NCBI RefSeq assembly: GCF_030159895.1 | Contig: NZ_BSNI01000002.1 | Span: 2,072,306 to 2,136,305, forward strand | Source of the DNA: Maritalea porphyrae | Lineage (GTDB): Bacteria > Pseudomonadota > Alphaproteobacteria > Rhizobiales > Devosiaceae | DNA length: 64,000 nucleotides | Direction: 5' to 3' | In this document: one piece after another, positions 38,804-48,552 of the stretch | How the letters are laid out: each line of letters opens with the position of its first letter | How positions within the stretch are numbered: the stretch's first letter is position 1 | Position numbers and translations under genes: made by a program | The notes under the pieces: generated by a model | What the model saw: only the letters and a program-made list of their open reading frames with translations | Database searches by the model: none | What the model was told of the DNA's origin: nothing

Positions 38804-39688
38804 CTACCAAAGCAGCACGCCCTCGGCGACATGATCCGATGTGAAATGCGCGACGCCAATAAAATACAACAGCACGGCACCCACCGTAAAACTATCAATC
38901 CGATCCAGAATGCCACCATGGCCTGGTATAATATCGCCGCTATCTTTGATCAAAAAATGGCGCTTTAGTGCACTTTCAACCAAATCACCAAGTTGGGCAG
39001 ACACGCTAATCGCTGCCGAAATCAAAGTTCCAATCCAGATTGGGGAGTTCATACTTGGCAGCAACAGGTTTCCAAGCGTCCAAACGATTGTGCCACCGAT
39101 CGTACCAATAATTAGTCCACCAATAGCGCCTGACCAGGTTTTGGATGGCGATACAATTGGCGCGAGCTTCTGTCCGCCAAACTGGCGTCCGGCGAAAAAT
39201 GCACCACTATCGGTAAGCCAAATCACAGTCGTCAGATATACGGTTGCCAAAATGCCAAGATTTGTATCTCCGCGTAACGCAAGAACACACAACCCAGCAA
39301 AGCCAAGAAAACCGGTCGCCAGTCCTGCCGTTGGCCACTTCCCCCAACGGTCACTCAATATGGTGGTCGCAAACGCGGTGAATATGAACAATCCAAGGCT
39401 GCCCCAAAATCCAATCGCGGGGTAAGCGATGGACGACATGGCCAACATACCCATGGTAAAATAGTTGAACCGTGTCAGTTTCCCACCATTGGTCATCATT
39501 GACCATTCATGATAGGCGACCACAAGCACCCCGGCGATCAAAGCTGCAACAGCTAAATGCCCAATAAAAATAGCAGCAGCCACAATTGGGATAAGCGCGA
39601 TAGCAGACACAAGTCTCTGCCGCAAATCACCCCAGTTACGCCCTGCATTAGCAGTAGCCGATCTCTCCGTCTCCCCAGACAATCTCAA
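38804..39688 (-). CDS. cdsA: Phosphatidate cytidylyltransferase
   Basis: A 294-residue polytopic membrane enzyme that makes CDP-diacylglycerol from phosphatidate and CTP. The signature is seen in SPSKTWSGAIGGL and GDLVESALKRHFLIKDSGDI with GHGGILDRIDS. About eight hydrophobic segments are present. The start is a TTG at 39688 immediately after the uppS stop, preceded by GGGG; no ATG is available before the first conserved residues. No dxr lies between it and rseP. Confidence 0.93.
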   Translation of the reverse strand: MRLSGETERSATANAGRNWGDLRQRLVSAIALIPIVAAAIFIGHLAVAALIAGVLVVAYHEWSMMTNGGKLTRFNYFTMGMLAMSSIAYPAIGFWGSLGLFIFTAFATTILSDRWGKWPTAGLATGFLGFAGLCVLALRGDTNLGILATVYLTTVIWLTDSGAFFAGRQFGGQKLAPIVSPSKTWSGAIGGLIIGTIGGTIVWTLGNLLLPSMNSPIWIGTLISAAISVSAQLGDLVESALKRHFLIKDSGDIIPGHGGILDRIDSFTVGAVLLYFIGVAHFTSDHVAEGVLLW

Positions 39689-40435
39689 CTACCCCACACA
39701 TCCAAAACGACGCTTGCGGTTTGCATAAGCGTCGAGCAAGCTAATAAATGATGTGCGATCAAAGTCGGGCCAAAACTCTTCCGAAAAAACGAATTCTGAG
39801 TAGGCCGCTTGCCACAGCAAGAAATTTGACAACCGTTGTTCACCACTCGTGCGAAAAATTACATCAGGATCAGGCAGTTCAGCGGTATAAAGCGCTGAAC
39901 TCAACTGCTCTTCGTCAATTTCGTCGATACCAAGCGAACCATCTGCCACGCGCGCTGCAATGGCTTTCACCGCATCCACTAACTCTGTTCGGGCGCCATA
40001 ATTGAAAGCAACATTCAACTGCAAGCCAGTACAATGCGCGGTGCGGCCCTCCGCATCGCTTATCATTTTGAGCACAGATGCACTCAACCCATCGCGGCTG
40101 CCCAAAATACGAATGCGGACATTGTTTTTAACAAATGTGCCGACATCTGAGGCGACGAATTTTTTCATCAACCCCAGTATCGTATTCACTTCGTCTTGGG
40201 GCCGTTGCCAATTCTCCGAAGAGAAACTGAAAATGGTGAGATATTTAATGTCAAATTCGACAGCACATGTAATGAGGCGCCGTAGCGCCTCAACACCAGC
40301 TCTATGGCCCTCAGTGCGGTGTTTGCCCCTCGCCTGCGCCCAGCGACCGTTGCCATCCATAATCACGCCAATATGCGCCGGCAACTGTTCCGGCGCAAAT
40401 TCTATAGCGGATGATTTGGCGAGGGCACTGTCCAT
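39689..40435 (-). CDS. uppS: Undecaprenyl diphosphate synthase
   Basis: A 248-residue cis-prenyltransferase that makes the C55 lipid carrier of peptidoglycan and other surface polymers. Asp27 in VIMDGNGRWAQ is the catalytic Mg ligand; KYLTIFSFSSENWQRP and the C-terminal PDPDVIFRTSGEQRLSNFLLWQAAYSE are the other conserved regions. It lies between frr and cdsA, abutting cdsA. Confidence 0.98.
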   Translation of the reverse strand: MDSALAKSSAIEFAPEQLPAHIGVIMDGNGRWAQARGKHRTEGHRAGVEALRRLITCAVEFDIKYLTIFSFSSENWQRPQDEVNTILGLMKKFVASDVGTFVKNNVRIRILGSRDGLSASVLKMISDAEGRTAHCTGLQLNVAFNYGARTELVDAVKAIAARVADGSLGIDEIDEEQLSSALYTAELPDPDVIFRTSGEQRLSNFLLWQAAYSEFVFSEEFWPDFDRTSFISLLDAYANRKRRFGCVG

Positions 40436-40453
40436 ACGAAAGGCTTCCGTCAG

Positions 40454-41011
40454 TTAGACCTGCATGATGTCGGCTTCTTTGGCCGCCAAAAGCTTGTCGA
40501 TTTCTGTGACCGCGCCGTCAGTAAGTTTTTGCACTTTTTCAGATTCTGCGTGCATATCATCTTTACCGATGTCGCCATCTTTTTCCAATTTCTTCAAAGC
40601 ATCCATACCGTCACGACGAATGTGACGAACTGCAACTTTGGCCTGCTCAGCATACTGATGCGCTACCTTGGTCAATTCCTTGCGACGCTCTTCATTCAGT
40701 TCCGGCAATGCAACGCGAATAAGCGTTCCTTCTGCGGCAGGATTAAGGCCGAGATTGCTTTCGCGGATACCTTTTTCAACAGCTTGGGTCATAGACTTGT
40801 CCCAAACTTGAACTGTCAACAAGCGCGCGTCCGCCGCTGAAACAGTCGCAACCTGGCTAATCGGCATTTTCGAACCATAGGCGTCAACCATCACAGGCTC
40901 CAACAGACTGGGACTTGCCCGACCTGTGCGCAAACCGCCAAATTCAGATTTCAAAGCCTCAATTGACTTCTTCATCCGGCTATCAAGATCACTAATTGAA
41001 AATTCTGACAT
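40454..41011 (-). CDS. frr: Ribosome recycling factor
   Basis: A 185-residue tRNA-shaped factor that, with EF-G, splits the post-termination ribosome. It has the family's [43 protein letters not shown] and [33 protein letters not shown]. Length is standard. pyrH lies 11 bases upstream, uppS 18 bases downstream. Confidence 0.98.
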   Translation of the reverse strand: MSEFSISDLDSRMKKSIEALKSEFGGLRTGRASPSLLEPVMVDAYGSKMPISQVATVSAADARLLTVQVWDKSMTQAVEKGIRESNLGLNPAAEGTLIRVALPELNEERRKELTKVAHQYAEQAKVAVRHIRRDGMDALKKLEKDGDIGKDDMHAESEKVQKLTDGAVTEIDKLLAAKEADIMQV

Positions 41012-41022
41012 TTCTTCTTCCT

Positions 41023-41748
41023 TTATTCCGCACTTCCAGTGACCAACGTTGAAACCGCCGTTCCATCGATCACCGCACGCACGCCCCCGTCAACATCGAG
41101 CTGATATACATATATCGGCAGATTGTTGTCTCGCGCTAGAGCAAATGCAGCCATATCCATGACTTTCAAGTCATTTGCAATCACATCGTCGTAACTAATG
41201 CGATCATATCTCTCCGCGTCCGCAACTTGTTTAGGATCTGCAGAGTACACGCCGTCAACTTGGGTACCCTTAAAGAGAGCATCACATTGCAACTCAACAG
41301 CCTTCAGTGCTGCAGCGGTATCCGTTGTGAAAAATGGGTTGCCAGAGCCACCGGCGCAAATCGTTATCTTGCCTTCGGCCAAAGCGCGACGCGCATCACG
41401 TACAGTGAACGTGTCCGCAACAGCAGGCATTGCAATGTTTGAATAGACTTTGGCCTGACCACCACACCGCTTGATCGCATCACCAAGAGCCAGCGAGTTA
41501 ATCACGGTTGCGAGCATGCCCATATGGTCACCAACCACACGGTCAGCACCACCAGCGGCAACAGCCATGCCGCGGAAGATATTCCCCCCGCCGACAACAA
41601 TTGCCACTTCTAAACCTGATTTGGAGAGGTCCCACAGTTGCTTTGCAACTTGGTCTAAAAATTCGGGTTCAATCCCAAATGAATTGTCTCCGGCAAGTGC
41701 TTCGCCGGAGACTTTAATCAATATACGCTTAAGCGAATGAGAGGCCAT
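41023..41748 (-). CDS. pyrH: UMP kinase
   Basis: A 241-residue amino-acid-kinase-fold enzyme phosphorylating UMP to UDP; bacterial forms are GTP-activated hexamers. Visible motifs are [35 protein letters not shown] and [18 protein letters not shown]. The ATG at 41748 is preferred to a GTG at 41754. It lies between tsf and frr in the usual order. Confidence 0.97.
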   Translation of the reverse strand: MASHSLKRILIKVSGEALAGDNSFGIEPEFLDQVAKQLWDLSKSGLEVAIVVGGGNIFRGMAVAAGGADRVVGDHMGMLATVINSLALGDAIKRCGGQAKVYSNIAMPAVADTFTVRDARRALAEGKITICAGGSGNPFFTTDTAAALKAVELQCDALFKGTQVDGVYSADPKQVADAERYDRISYDDVIANDLKVMDMAAFALARDNNLPIYVYQLDVDGGVRAVIDGTAVSTLVTGSAE

Positions 41749-41802
41749 TGCCACCCCAACCTTTTGTTACACAATGAGAAAGAGAATCTCTTTGTGCAAA
41801 GG

Positions 41803-42735
41803 TTAGGCTGTACCAGCCGCTGCTGCAACCTCAGCTGCAAAGTCTGCTTCTTCTTTTTCAATGCCTTCACCGATTGCAAAGCGAACAAATTCTGTCACTT
41901 CAACTGGTGCACCAGCATCTTTTTCAGCAGCTTTCAAAACGTCTGAGATTTTGCTCTCGCCGTCGATTACATAGGTTTGTGATAGCAAGCAAACTTCTTC
42001 GTAGAATTTGCGAACGCGACCTTCAACCATTTTCTCAACGATGTTTGCAGGCTTGCCAGATTCGGCAGCTTGCTCAACAAACACAGCGCGCTCTTTTTCA
42101 ACAACAGCAGGATCAACGCCATCTTGCGAAACAGCCAATGGTGCTGGATCGGCCGCTGCAACGTGCATCGCCAATTGACGACCCAAAGCAGCCAAACCAT
42201 CGGTCTTGCCTGTTGTTTTCAAACCAACAAGAATACCGATTGCGCCCATACCTTCACCAGCTGGGTTGTGGATGTATGAGCCAACAATGCCGCTTTCAAC
42301 TTCGATGCGAGCAGAACGACGTAGGTTCATGTTCTCACCGATTTTTGCAACTTTTTTGGTCACTTCTTCAGCAACTGAATGATCAGCACCTGGGAAGTTT
42401 GCAGCAGCAAGACCTTCAACGTCAGCGCCTTCGGTCAAAGCAACTTTAGCGATTTCGCCAACCATTGCTTGGAACTCATCGTTACGCGCAACAAAGTCAG
42501 TTTCTGAGTTAACTTCAACAACAGCACCAACATTGCCATCAGTCGCAACAGCAACAAGACCTTCAGCCGCAACACGGCTCGCCTTTTTCGCAGCTTTCGC
42601 CAAGCCTTTTGTACGCAACCAATCAACCGCAGCGTCCAAATCACCATTGGTTTCGCCAAGTGCAGTTTTACAATCCATCATGCCTACGCCGGTCATCTCG
42701 CGTAGTTCTTTAACAAGAGCAGCTGTGATAGCCAT
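41803..42735 (-). CDS. tsf: Elongation factor Ts
   Basis: A 310-residue guanine nucleotide exchange factor for EF-Tu. The N-terminal UBA-like part begins [26 protein letters not shown], followed by the [10 protein letters not shown] motif that inserts near the EF-Tu Mg site and the long coiled-coil core. The ATG at 42735 has GGAG upstream and is the family start. It is co-directional with rpsB 68 bases upstream. Confidence 0.98.
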   Translation of the reverse strand: MAITAALVKELREMTGVGMMDCKTALGETNGDLDAAVDWLRTKGLAKAAKKASRVAAEGLVAVATDGNVGAVVEVNSETDFVARNDEFQAMVGEIAKVALTEGADVEGLAAANFPGADHSVAEEVTKKVAKIGENMNLRRSARIEVESGIVGSYIHNPAGEGMGAIGILVGLKTTGKTDGLAALGRQLAMHVAAADPAPLAVSQDGVDPAVVEKERAVFVEQAAESGKPANIVEKMVEGRVRKFYEEVCLLSQTYVIDGESKISDVLKAAEKDAGAPVEVTEFVRFAIGEGIEKEEADFAAEVAAAAGTA

Positions 42736-42803
42736 ATTATCACTCCTTCTTGCCGGACAGAGCCGGCAATTCAAATTTCAATCTGTGGCTTATTAAGCGC
42801 GAA

Positions 42804-43844
42804 TTATGACGCTGATTTTGCAAGCTCTGCAGCTTGACCCAACCAACCGTCACGTTCAATGCGGCCTTTAAAGCTCAAACGCTCATCAACATTTGCAATG
42901 TCTTCTGCGGTAAATGCCGCAACTTGCGCATATGTGTAAATGCCAAGCTCGTTCAATTTACCTTCAAGCACTGGGCCAACGCCTGAGATTTTTTTCAAAT
43001 CATCAGCTTCGCCTTCAGGCTTTGCAAACAATGGTGCGTCCGCAGCAACTTCTTCAGCCGCAGGTGCAGCTTCAACAGCAGGAGCTTCTTCAGCTACAGC
43101 TTCAAGAACAGGTTCTTCCTGAACCTCAACCGCTTCACCCAAATCCACACCGAACTGTGAAGATGAACGTGAAATGCCGTCCAAAGCAGCTTTTGAAACC
43201 AATGAGCAATACAACTCGATCGCGCGAGCAGCGTCGTCATTACCAGGAATTGGTAGGTCAACTGACTCTGGGTCACAGTTTGTATCTGAAATCGCGATCA
43301 CAGGAATGCCCAAACGGCGTGCTTCATGCAATGCAATTGCTTCTTTGTTGGTATCAATAACGAACAACAAGTTAGGCACATTGCCCATGTCTTTGATGCC
43401 GCCAAGATCGCGCTCAAGACGCTCTTGCTCGCGTGAACGCTGCAAACGTTCTTTCTTAGTCAAACCAGCAAGGTCTTGGTTTTCTTCCAATTCACGCAAA
43501 CGCGCAATTGACTTAGAAATTGTTTGCCAGTTGGTCAGCATGCCGCCGAGCCAGCGTGAGTTCACATAATATTGCGCACATTGCTGAGCAGCTTCAGCAA
43601 CAACTGGTGCCGCCTGACGCTTTGTACCCACGAACAATACACGACCACCTTCAGCAACAGTATCAGAAACCATCTGAAGTGCACGGTGCAAAGCTGGAAC
43701 CGTTTGACCGAGATCCAAAATGTGGATGTCGTTACGAACACCAAAGATGAATTTTTCCATCTTTGGATTCCAACGGTGTTTTTGGTGACCGAAGTGTACG
43801 CCCGCTTCGAGCAATTGACGCATAGAAAAATCTGGAAGTGCCAT
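42804..43844 (-). CDS. rpsB: 30S ribosomal protein S2 with C-terminal helix-hairpin-helix extension
   Basis: A 346-residue uS2. Residues 1 to about 230 are a standard S2 ([21 protein letters not shown]..., [15 protein letters not shown]). After a Glu/Ala/Pro-rich linker (about 240-280) there is an extra domain of about 60 residues beginning [17 protein letters not shown], a helix-hairpin-helix type motif like the one attached to L21 in rhizobia. Extended S2 proteins are known from Alphaproteobacteria; what the domain binds is unclear. First gene of the translation-envelope cluster; AGGAGA precedes the ATG. Confidence 0.97.
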   Translation of the reverse strand: MALPDFSMRQLLEAGVHFGHQKHRWNPKMEKFIFGVRNDIHILDLGQTVPALHRALQMVSDTVAEGGRVLFVGTKRQAAPVVAEAAQQCAQYYVNSRWLGGMLTNWQTISKSIARLRELEENQDLAGLTKKERLQRSREQERLERDLGGIKDMGNVPNLLFVIDTNKEAIALHEARRLGIPVIAISDTNCDPESVDLPIPGNDDAARAIELYCSLVSKAALDGISRSSSQFGVDLGEAVEVQEEPVLEAVAEEAPAVEAAPAAEEVAADAPLFAKPEGEADDLKKISGVGPVLEGKLNELGIYTYAQVAAFTAEDIANVDERLSFKGRIERDGWLGQAAELAKSAS

Positions 43845-43862
43845 TAGCCTTCTCTCCTTTTA

Positions 43863-43913
43863 AACCGGTTATGTCCTCCGCAGGGCATTGCAACACTCTT
43901 AGGTGTCACCGGT
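43863..43913 (-). promoter_or_regulatory. Possible structured leader of rpsB
   Basis: In the rpsB 5' region two ACCGGT blocks (43865 area and 43908-43913) can pair with each other and enclose a small hairpin (ACACT/GGTGT, 43893-43906) close to the ribosome site. S2 mRNA leaders are regulatory in several bacteria, but this structure matches no class I can name. Confidence 0.3.
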
Positions 43914-43993
43914 AGGCATCAAAAGGAAGCCCGACCCTGCGTGTGAATTTAACAGCGCCGAGATACATCAACTTGCCAGCAATAGCAACAGCC

Positions 43994-44018
43994 AAAAACG
44001 CCTAAACGCATTTAGGCG
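43994..44018 (-). terminator. Terminator of dnaE
   Basis: CGCCTAAA (43999-44006) pairs with TTTAGGCG (44011-44018) around a 4-base loop; on the minus strand five T residues follow. It lies 23 bases past the dnaE stop. Confidence 0.88.
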
Positions 44019-44041
44019 CGAATACCGACGAAAACGAGCAA

Positions 44042-47000
44042 TTATTGGGCTTTTTGAACGCTCACCTTTGCGTCTTCGACACCCGGCACCACTTTGAGTG
44101 AACTGGCAAGTTCGTGGGAAAGTCGATAATTTCCGGGCAGCTCAATTTCATATTCTTTGGTCTTGTCTTCACCCATAACAACAACACTCACCTGCCCCTC
44201 ACCACCGCGAATGAGCTGGTTTTGAAGTGAAGACAAACCGTCTGTGCTTTCCAGATAAAGCGTCATCTTGTTCGCCATGCGCGCAACCGCTTTGTCTATC
44301 GAGTGCAAGTTGATCAGGCGTAAACGCACACCATCAGGTTGCGCGTCGGCCTCCACTTCTAAAACGACAGATTGTCCTGTCGTTAAGAGGCTATCAAAAC
44401 GGTCAAGCTGTTCGGAAAAAACAAGGCACTCAAAAGTGCCTGACGGATCTGACAAAGTAAGGATCGACATATTTGACCCCTTTTTTGTCTTACGGTCGTT
44501 CCGTGACGCAATGGTTCCTGCAAGTCGACCCGCACGAGCACCGCCGCGCGCCGCTTTCTCAAAAGACGACCAACTCTGCACATAATTCTCAGTATATAGC
44601 GACTTATGATCGTCCAAGGGGTGAGCTGACAAATAAAAGCCAATTGCAGAAAACTCTTTCGCCAATCGCTCGGATAGTGGCCAGGGCTTTATTCCTTTGG
44701 CTGGCTCGATAGGTTCAGGCCGATCTGCTGAAAACATATCAATCACGCCTTCGCGCCGATTGCTTGTCGCACGCTGAGCCGAGGAGATAATGGTATCGAC
44801 CAAACTCATCACATCTTCTCGGCGCAAACCCATCTGATCAAAAGCGCCAGCACATGTAAGCGTTTCAAGTGTCCGCCGGTTTACAATCTTTGGATCCACC
44901 CGCGAGGCAAAATCTGCCAAATCCGTAAATGGTACGTCGCCGCGCACTTCAACAATATGCTCAGCGACGTTACGTCCCACGCCTTTAACAGCACAAAGAC
45001 TATAGTGAATGGCTTCACCATGGACCGAAAAATGAACTTCTGAAGTGTTCACGCAAGGCGGCTTAACTTCAACATTAAGTCTATTCGCTTCACGTTTGAA
45101 ATCATTCAGTTTTTCTGTGTTTCCCATATCCAACGTCATAGACGCCGCAAGGAACTCTTTGGGGTAATGCGCCTTTAGGTACCCAGTCTGATAGGACACC
45201 AAAGCATAGGCGGCTGCGTGCGATTTGTTAAAACCATAGTTGGCAAACTTCGCCACCAATTCAAAAATATTCGCAGCTTGCGCCTTATCCACGCCGCGCT
45301 TTACTGCACCATCCACGAACAAAGCTTTCTGCTTGTCCATCTCAGACTTAATCTTTTTACCCATGGCACGACGAAGAACATCCGCTTCGCCAAGTGAATA
45401 GCCAGACAAAACTTGCGCCAACTGCATCACTTGTTCCTGATAAACAATGATGCCAAAAGTTTCTTCAAGAATGGGTTTAAGCTTTTCATGCATGTAATCA
45501 GGCTTTTCAGTGCCATGCTTACGCGCGCAAAAACTTGGGATATTGTCCATAGGACCGGGACGATAAAGCGCCACAAGCGCAATAATATCTTCAAAACGGT
45601 CAGGCTTCATATCCAACAGCGTTCGCCGCATCCCCGGACTTTCAACCTGAAACACCCCAACAGTTTCGCCTTTTGAATAGAGCGAATAAGTCAGTTCATC
45701 GTCCAGAGGCGCTTTCTCGATGGAAAAATCACCACCATTGCGGTTGATATTTTTCACCGCATAATCAATGACCGTCAGGGTCTTCAGTCCCAAAAAGTCG
45801 AACTTAACCAGACCTGCATTCTCAACAACTTTCATATTGTATTGAGAAACAGGCATGTCCGAACGCGGGTCACGATATAGCGGCACCAGCTGCTGCAAAG
45901 GTCGATCACCAATCACGATACCGGCAGCGTGGGTCGAAGCGTGGCGGTAAAGCCCTTCAAGCTTTTGCCCGATCTGCAACAGATCTGCCACCGCCTCTTC
46001 TTCGTCGCGCATCGCTTGCAAACGCGGTTCACCGTCAATTGCTTCGCTCAGCGTGACAGGATTAGCCGGATTGGACGGGACGAGTTTACAAATGCGATCA
46101 ACTTGCGGGTATGGCATTTGCAAGACGCGCCCAACGTCGCGCAAAACCGCACGCGCTTGCAACGACCCAAATGTGATAATCTGTGCAACTTGCTCAGCGC
46201 CATATTTGTCTTGAACGTAGCGGATCACCTCTTCCCGCCGATCTTGACAAAAATCGATATCAAAGTCGGGCATGGACACACGTTCGGGGTTCAAAAACCG
46301 TTCGAAAAGCAATGCGTAACGCAGCGGATCTAGATCGGTAATAGTCAAAGCATAAGCGACAAGCGAACCCGCACCAGACCCTCGGCCTGGTCCCACGGGT
46401 ATGCCGTGCGCTTTCGCCCACTTAATGAAGTCAGAAACGATCAGGAAGTAACCAGGGAACTTCATGTTCACAATCACGTTCAACTCAAACTCAAGTCGAT
46501 CGCGATAATCCTGTTCTGTAAGGCCCTCTGCTGGTCCATTCTCTGCGAGAAAGCGATCAAGCCCCTCTTTTGCTTGGCGCGCCAACTCCTGCCCTTCGGC
46601 TTCAACAGCCTCATCTGCACTCAGATTTGCAGGTGCAGCAAAGTTTGGAAGGATCGGGCCACGCTCCTGCGGGCTAAAGTGGCAGCGCTGCGCAATCTCA
46701 ATGGTAGATTCTAGCGCTTCAGGAAGGTCAGCAAACAAGTCGCACATTTCCTGACGCGACTTAAAATAGTGCTCAGGCGATAGCTTTCGCCGCTCTGTTT
46801 GCGCCAGCACGCTACCCTCTGCGATAGCAAGTAATGCATCGTGGGATTCAAAATCATCAGACTTTGCGAAAAACGGCTCATTAGTCGCCACCAAAGGAAT
46901 GCCATTCGCATAGGCGTAATCGATGAGTTGCGGTTCTGAAATCTTTTGACGCTCAATGTCGTGCCGTTGCAGCTCGATATAGAAGCGATCTCTAAAACGC

Positions 47001-47512
47001 TCCTTAAGCGAATTGAGACGCTCAAGGGCCACAGCGTCGTAACCTTGTGCAAAAGCGGGGTCGATGCCACCTTCTAAACCACCACTAAGGCAAATCAAAT
47101 CATGGGTGAGTTCACCATCCAGCCAATCAAGGTGCAACTGGGCTAGACCGTCAGCGCTCTGAAGGTATGCCTGAGACACCAACTCGCTTAAATTCTCAAA
47201 TCCTCTTTCAGATTGAGCAATCAGGACAATCGATTCTTTTGCAAACTTTTTGCGCTCTTTGCCCGGGATATCTTCCGGCGGCTCAAACTGAAGCGGGATT
47301 TCACACCCAACGATAGGTTGAAGCCCTTTTCCACTAGCCATTGTCGAGAATTGCAGCGCCCCAAAAAGGTTGGATGTGTCTGCAATTCCAAGCGCGGGCT
47401 GATCATCTGCAATTGCCAGATCGATCAATTTGGGCAGCTTTATTGCTCCCTCGAGAAGCGAATAAGCTGAGTGCGCATGCAGGTGAATAAAGCCGGGACC
47501 GTTTGTCATCAT
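44042..47512 (-). CDS. dnaE: DNA polymerase III alpha subunit
   Basis: The 1156-residue replicative polymerase. The N-terminal PHP domain starts FIHLHAHSAYSLLEGA; the polymerase core has GPGRGSGAGSLVAYAL, the catalytic acidic motif PDFDIDFCQDRREEVIRYV and RRAMGKKI, with FNKSHAAAYALVSYQT; a helix-hairpin-helix region, an OB fold (LAGTIASRNDRKTKKG, about 1000) and a C-terminal tail complete it. This is the housekeeping DnaE1, not the mutagenic DnaE2, which normally sits with imuA-imuB. A 32-codon ORF with an SOS-like promoter lies 62 bases upstream on the same strand with no terminator between. Confidence 0.98.
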   Translation of the reverse strand: MMTNGPGFIHLHAHSAYSLLEGAIKLPKLIDLAIADDQPALGIADTSNLFGALQFSTMASGKGLQPIVGCEIPLQFEPPEDIPGKERKKFAKESIVLIAQSERGFENLSELVSQAYLQSADGLAQLHLDWLDGELTHDLICLSGGLEGGIDPAFAQGYDAVALERLNSLKERFRDRFYIELQRHDIERQKISEPQLIDYAYANGIPLVATNEPFFAKSDDFESHDALLAIAEGSVLAQTERRKLSPEHYFKSRQEMCDLFADLPEALESTIEIAQRCHFSPQERGPILPNFAAPANLSADEAVEAEGQELARQAKEGLDRFLAENGPAEGLTEQDYRDRLEFELNVIVNMKFPGYFLIVSDFIKWAKAHGIPVGPGRGSGAGSLVAYALTITDLDPLRYALLFERFLNPERVSMPDFDIDFCQDRREEVIRYVQDKYGAEQVAQIITFGSLQARAVLRDVGRVLQMPYPQVDRICKLVPSNPANPVTLSEAIDGEPRLQAMRDEEEAVADLLQIGQKLEGLYRHASTHAAGIVIGDRPLQQLVPLYRDPRSDMPVSQYNMKVVENAGLVKFDFLGLKTLTVIDYAVKNINRNGGDFSIEKAPLDDELTYSLYSKGETVGVFQVESPGMRRTLLDMKPDRFEDIIALVALYRPGPMDNIPSFCARKHGTEKPDYMHEKLKPILEETFGIIVYQEQVMQLAQVLSGYSLGEADVLRRAMGKKIKSEMDKQKALFVDGAVKRGVDKAQAANIFELVAKFANYGFNKSHAAAYALVSYQTGYLKAHYPKEFLAASMTLDMGNTEKLNDFKREANRLNVEVKPPCVNTSEVHFSVHGEAIHYSLCAVKGVGRNVAEHIVEVRGDVPFTDLADFASRVDPKIVNRRTLETLTCAGAFDQMGLRREDVMSLVDTIISSAQRATSNRREGVIDMFSADRPEPIEPAKGIKPWPLSERLAKEFSAIGFYLSAHPLDDHKSLYTENYVQSWSSFEKAARGGARAGRLAGTIASRNDRKTKKGSNMSILTLSDPSGTFECLVFSEQLDRFDSLLTTGQSVVLEVEADAQPDGVRLRLINLHSIDKAVARMANKMTLYLESTDGLSSLQNQLIRGGEGQVSVVVMGEDKTKEYEIELPGNYRLSHELASSLKVVPGVEDAKVSVQKAQ

Positions 47513-47574
47513 GCTTTACTTGTAAAAGAGGCTCGCCCCCACGCCAAGTGAGTATCTTTATTCATGCACAAGTG

Positions 47575-47673
47575 TCAGGACAAAGTGGCTAGGATATCAA
47601 GCCAAACAAGTGTAGCTGCGCTAAACGCAGTGATTGAACAAAGGGCCATCACGTCTTTAATCAAGTGTGTCAT
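47575..47673 (-). CDS. Small 32-residue membrane protein, SOS-like promoter
   Basis: ATG at 47673 with AAGGAG 6 bases upstream opens a 32-codon frame ending TGA at 47575. The product begins MTHLIKDVMALC and is dominated by one hydrophobic segment (about residues 9-28, with Ala, Leu, Ile, Val and one Trp), ending DILATLS. It is probably an inner-membrane peptide. The promoter directly upstream contains a one-mismatch LexA box between -35 and -10, the same layout as lexA in this window. Small SOS-induced membrane peptides are known (SidA in Caulobacter blocks division; TisB in E. coli depolarises). Whether this is such a peptide, a leader for dnaE, or both, is inference. I know no named homologue. 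Confidence 0.6.
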   Translation of the reverse strand: MTHLIKDVMALCSITAFSAATLVWLDILATLS

Positions 47674-47699
47674 ACTCATCTCCTTGTTGCCTGTTTGTT

Positions 47700-47728
47700 C
47701 TTATATATTCCCTTTTTGTTCTTGTCCA
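47700..47728 (-). promoter_or_regulatory. Promoter with LexA-like box
   Basis: Minus-strand TGGACA (47728-47723), 17-base spacer, TATAAG (47705-47700). The spacer holds GAAC-N7-GAAT (47721-47707), one base from the alphaproteobacterial LexA consensus GAAC-N7-GAAC. A third GAAC half-site follows at 47700-47697. It would drive the 32-residue ORF and possibly dnaE. Confidence 0.55.
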
Positions 47729-47783
47729 CATTCTTTCCACAAATGATCCCCAGTGAAAACAATTATGGTAAATGCACGTACGC

Positions 47784-47824
47784 AAAAGCCCAGAACTATT
47801 GGCTATTGCCAGTTCTGAGCTTTT
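47784..47824. terminator. Bidirectional terminator after lolD
   Basis: AGCCCAGAACT (47787-47797) pairs with AGTTCTGAGCT (47811-47821) over 11 bases with one wobble, flanked by A and T runs. It ends lolD transcripts on the minus strand and lies about 55 bases ahead of the SOS-like promoter. Confidence 0.85.
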
Positions 47825-47859
47825 CAATAAGCGAAGAATGAGAAATCGCGGTTTTGGTT

Positions 47860-48552
47860 CTAAAACGTAAAAGGAACCAATTTTCCGTCTTTTAGGGTGA
47901 GTACCCGATCAGCCATTTTGGCAATGTCGTGGTTGTGGGTTGCGATCAAACCTGCCGCGTCATGATTGCGAATTGAATCTGCAAGCAGATCAAACACCAC
48001 TGAACTCGTTTCGGGGTCCAAATTCCCAGTCGGTTCGTCCGCTAAGATCAACCCAGGAGAATTTGCAAGAGCACGCGCGATGGCCACACGTTGTTGCTCA
48101 CCGCCCGACAACTGAGCTGGGCGATGTGTCCCACGATCTTTTAGCCCCATCATGGACAACAGTTCTTCACCGCGTGCCTTGGCCACTCTGTCCGCTTGTC
48201 CAGCGATCAATTGTGGCATCATCACATTTTCCGTTGCATTGAACTCAGGCAACAAATGATGGAACTGGTAAATGTAACCTACATGCTGTCGTCGAACCAA
48301 AGTGCGCTCCCGATCCGACAAGTCATCGGTTGGCACATCACAAATTGTAACACTTCCCGAGTCAGCGCGTTCCAACAAGCCCGACACGTGCAGCAGCGTC
48401 GACTTACCCGCGCCAGATGGCGCAACAAGCGCAACAATCTCACCACTCAAAATCTCAAGATCAGCGCCTTGCAGAATTCTAAGCTCGCCTGCGCCCTGCG
48501 CGTAAGTACGATTAATGCTTTCAAGTTTAAGCTTCACGTGTCGATCAACCAT
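47860..48552 (-). CDS. lolD: Lipoprotein-releasing ABC transporter, ATP-binding protein
   Basis: A 230-residue ATPase that powers release of outer-membrane lipoproteins from the inner membrane. Walker A is APSGAGKST, the signature [15 protein letters not shown], Walker [12 protein letters not shown] and the switch ATHNHD; all MacB/LolD-class markers. The ATG at 48552 ([13 protein letters not shown]) overlaps the end of the permease gene by 8 bases; the upstream frame start at 48588 would lie within it. Confidence 0.95.
   Translation of the reverse strand: MVDRHVKLKLESINRTYAQGAGELRILQGADLEILSGEIVALVAPSGAGKSTLLHVSGLLERADSGSVTICDVPTDDLSDRERTLVRRQHVGYIYQFHHLLPEFNATENVMMPQLIAGQADRVAKARGEELLSMMGLKDRGTHRPAQLSGGEQQRVAIARALANSPGLILADEPTGNLDPETSSVVFDLLADSIRNHDAAGLIATHNHDIAKMADRVLTLKDGKLVPFTF

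Noticed and set aside
38841-39425. Plus-strand open frame (194 codons) opposite cdsA
   Set aside because: Shadow of cdsA; composition follows the complementary codons of a membrane protein.
41874-42449. Plus-strand open frame (191 codons) opposite tsf
   Set aside because: Gln/Leu/Arg-rich shadow of the tsf coding strand; no ribosome site or family similarity.
44042-47512. Mutagenic polymerase DnaE2, because of the SOS-like site upstream
   Set aside because: Length, PHP and C-terminal layout fit the replicative DnaE1, and imuA and imuB are not adjacent.
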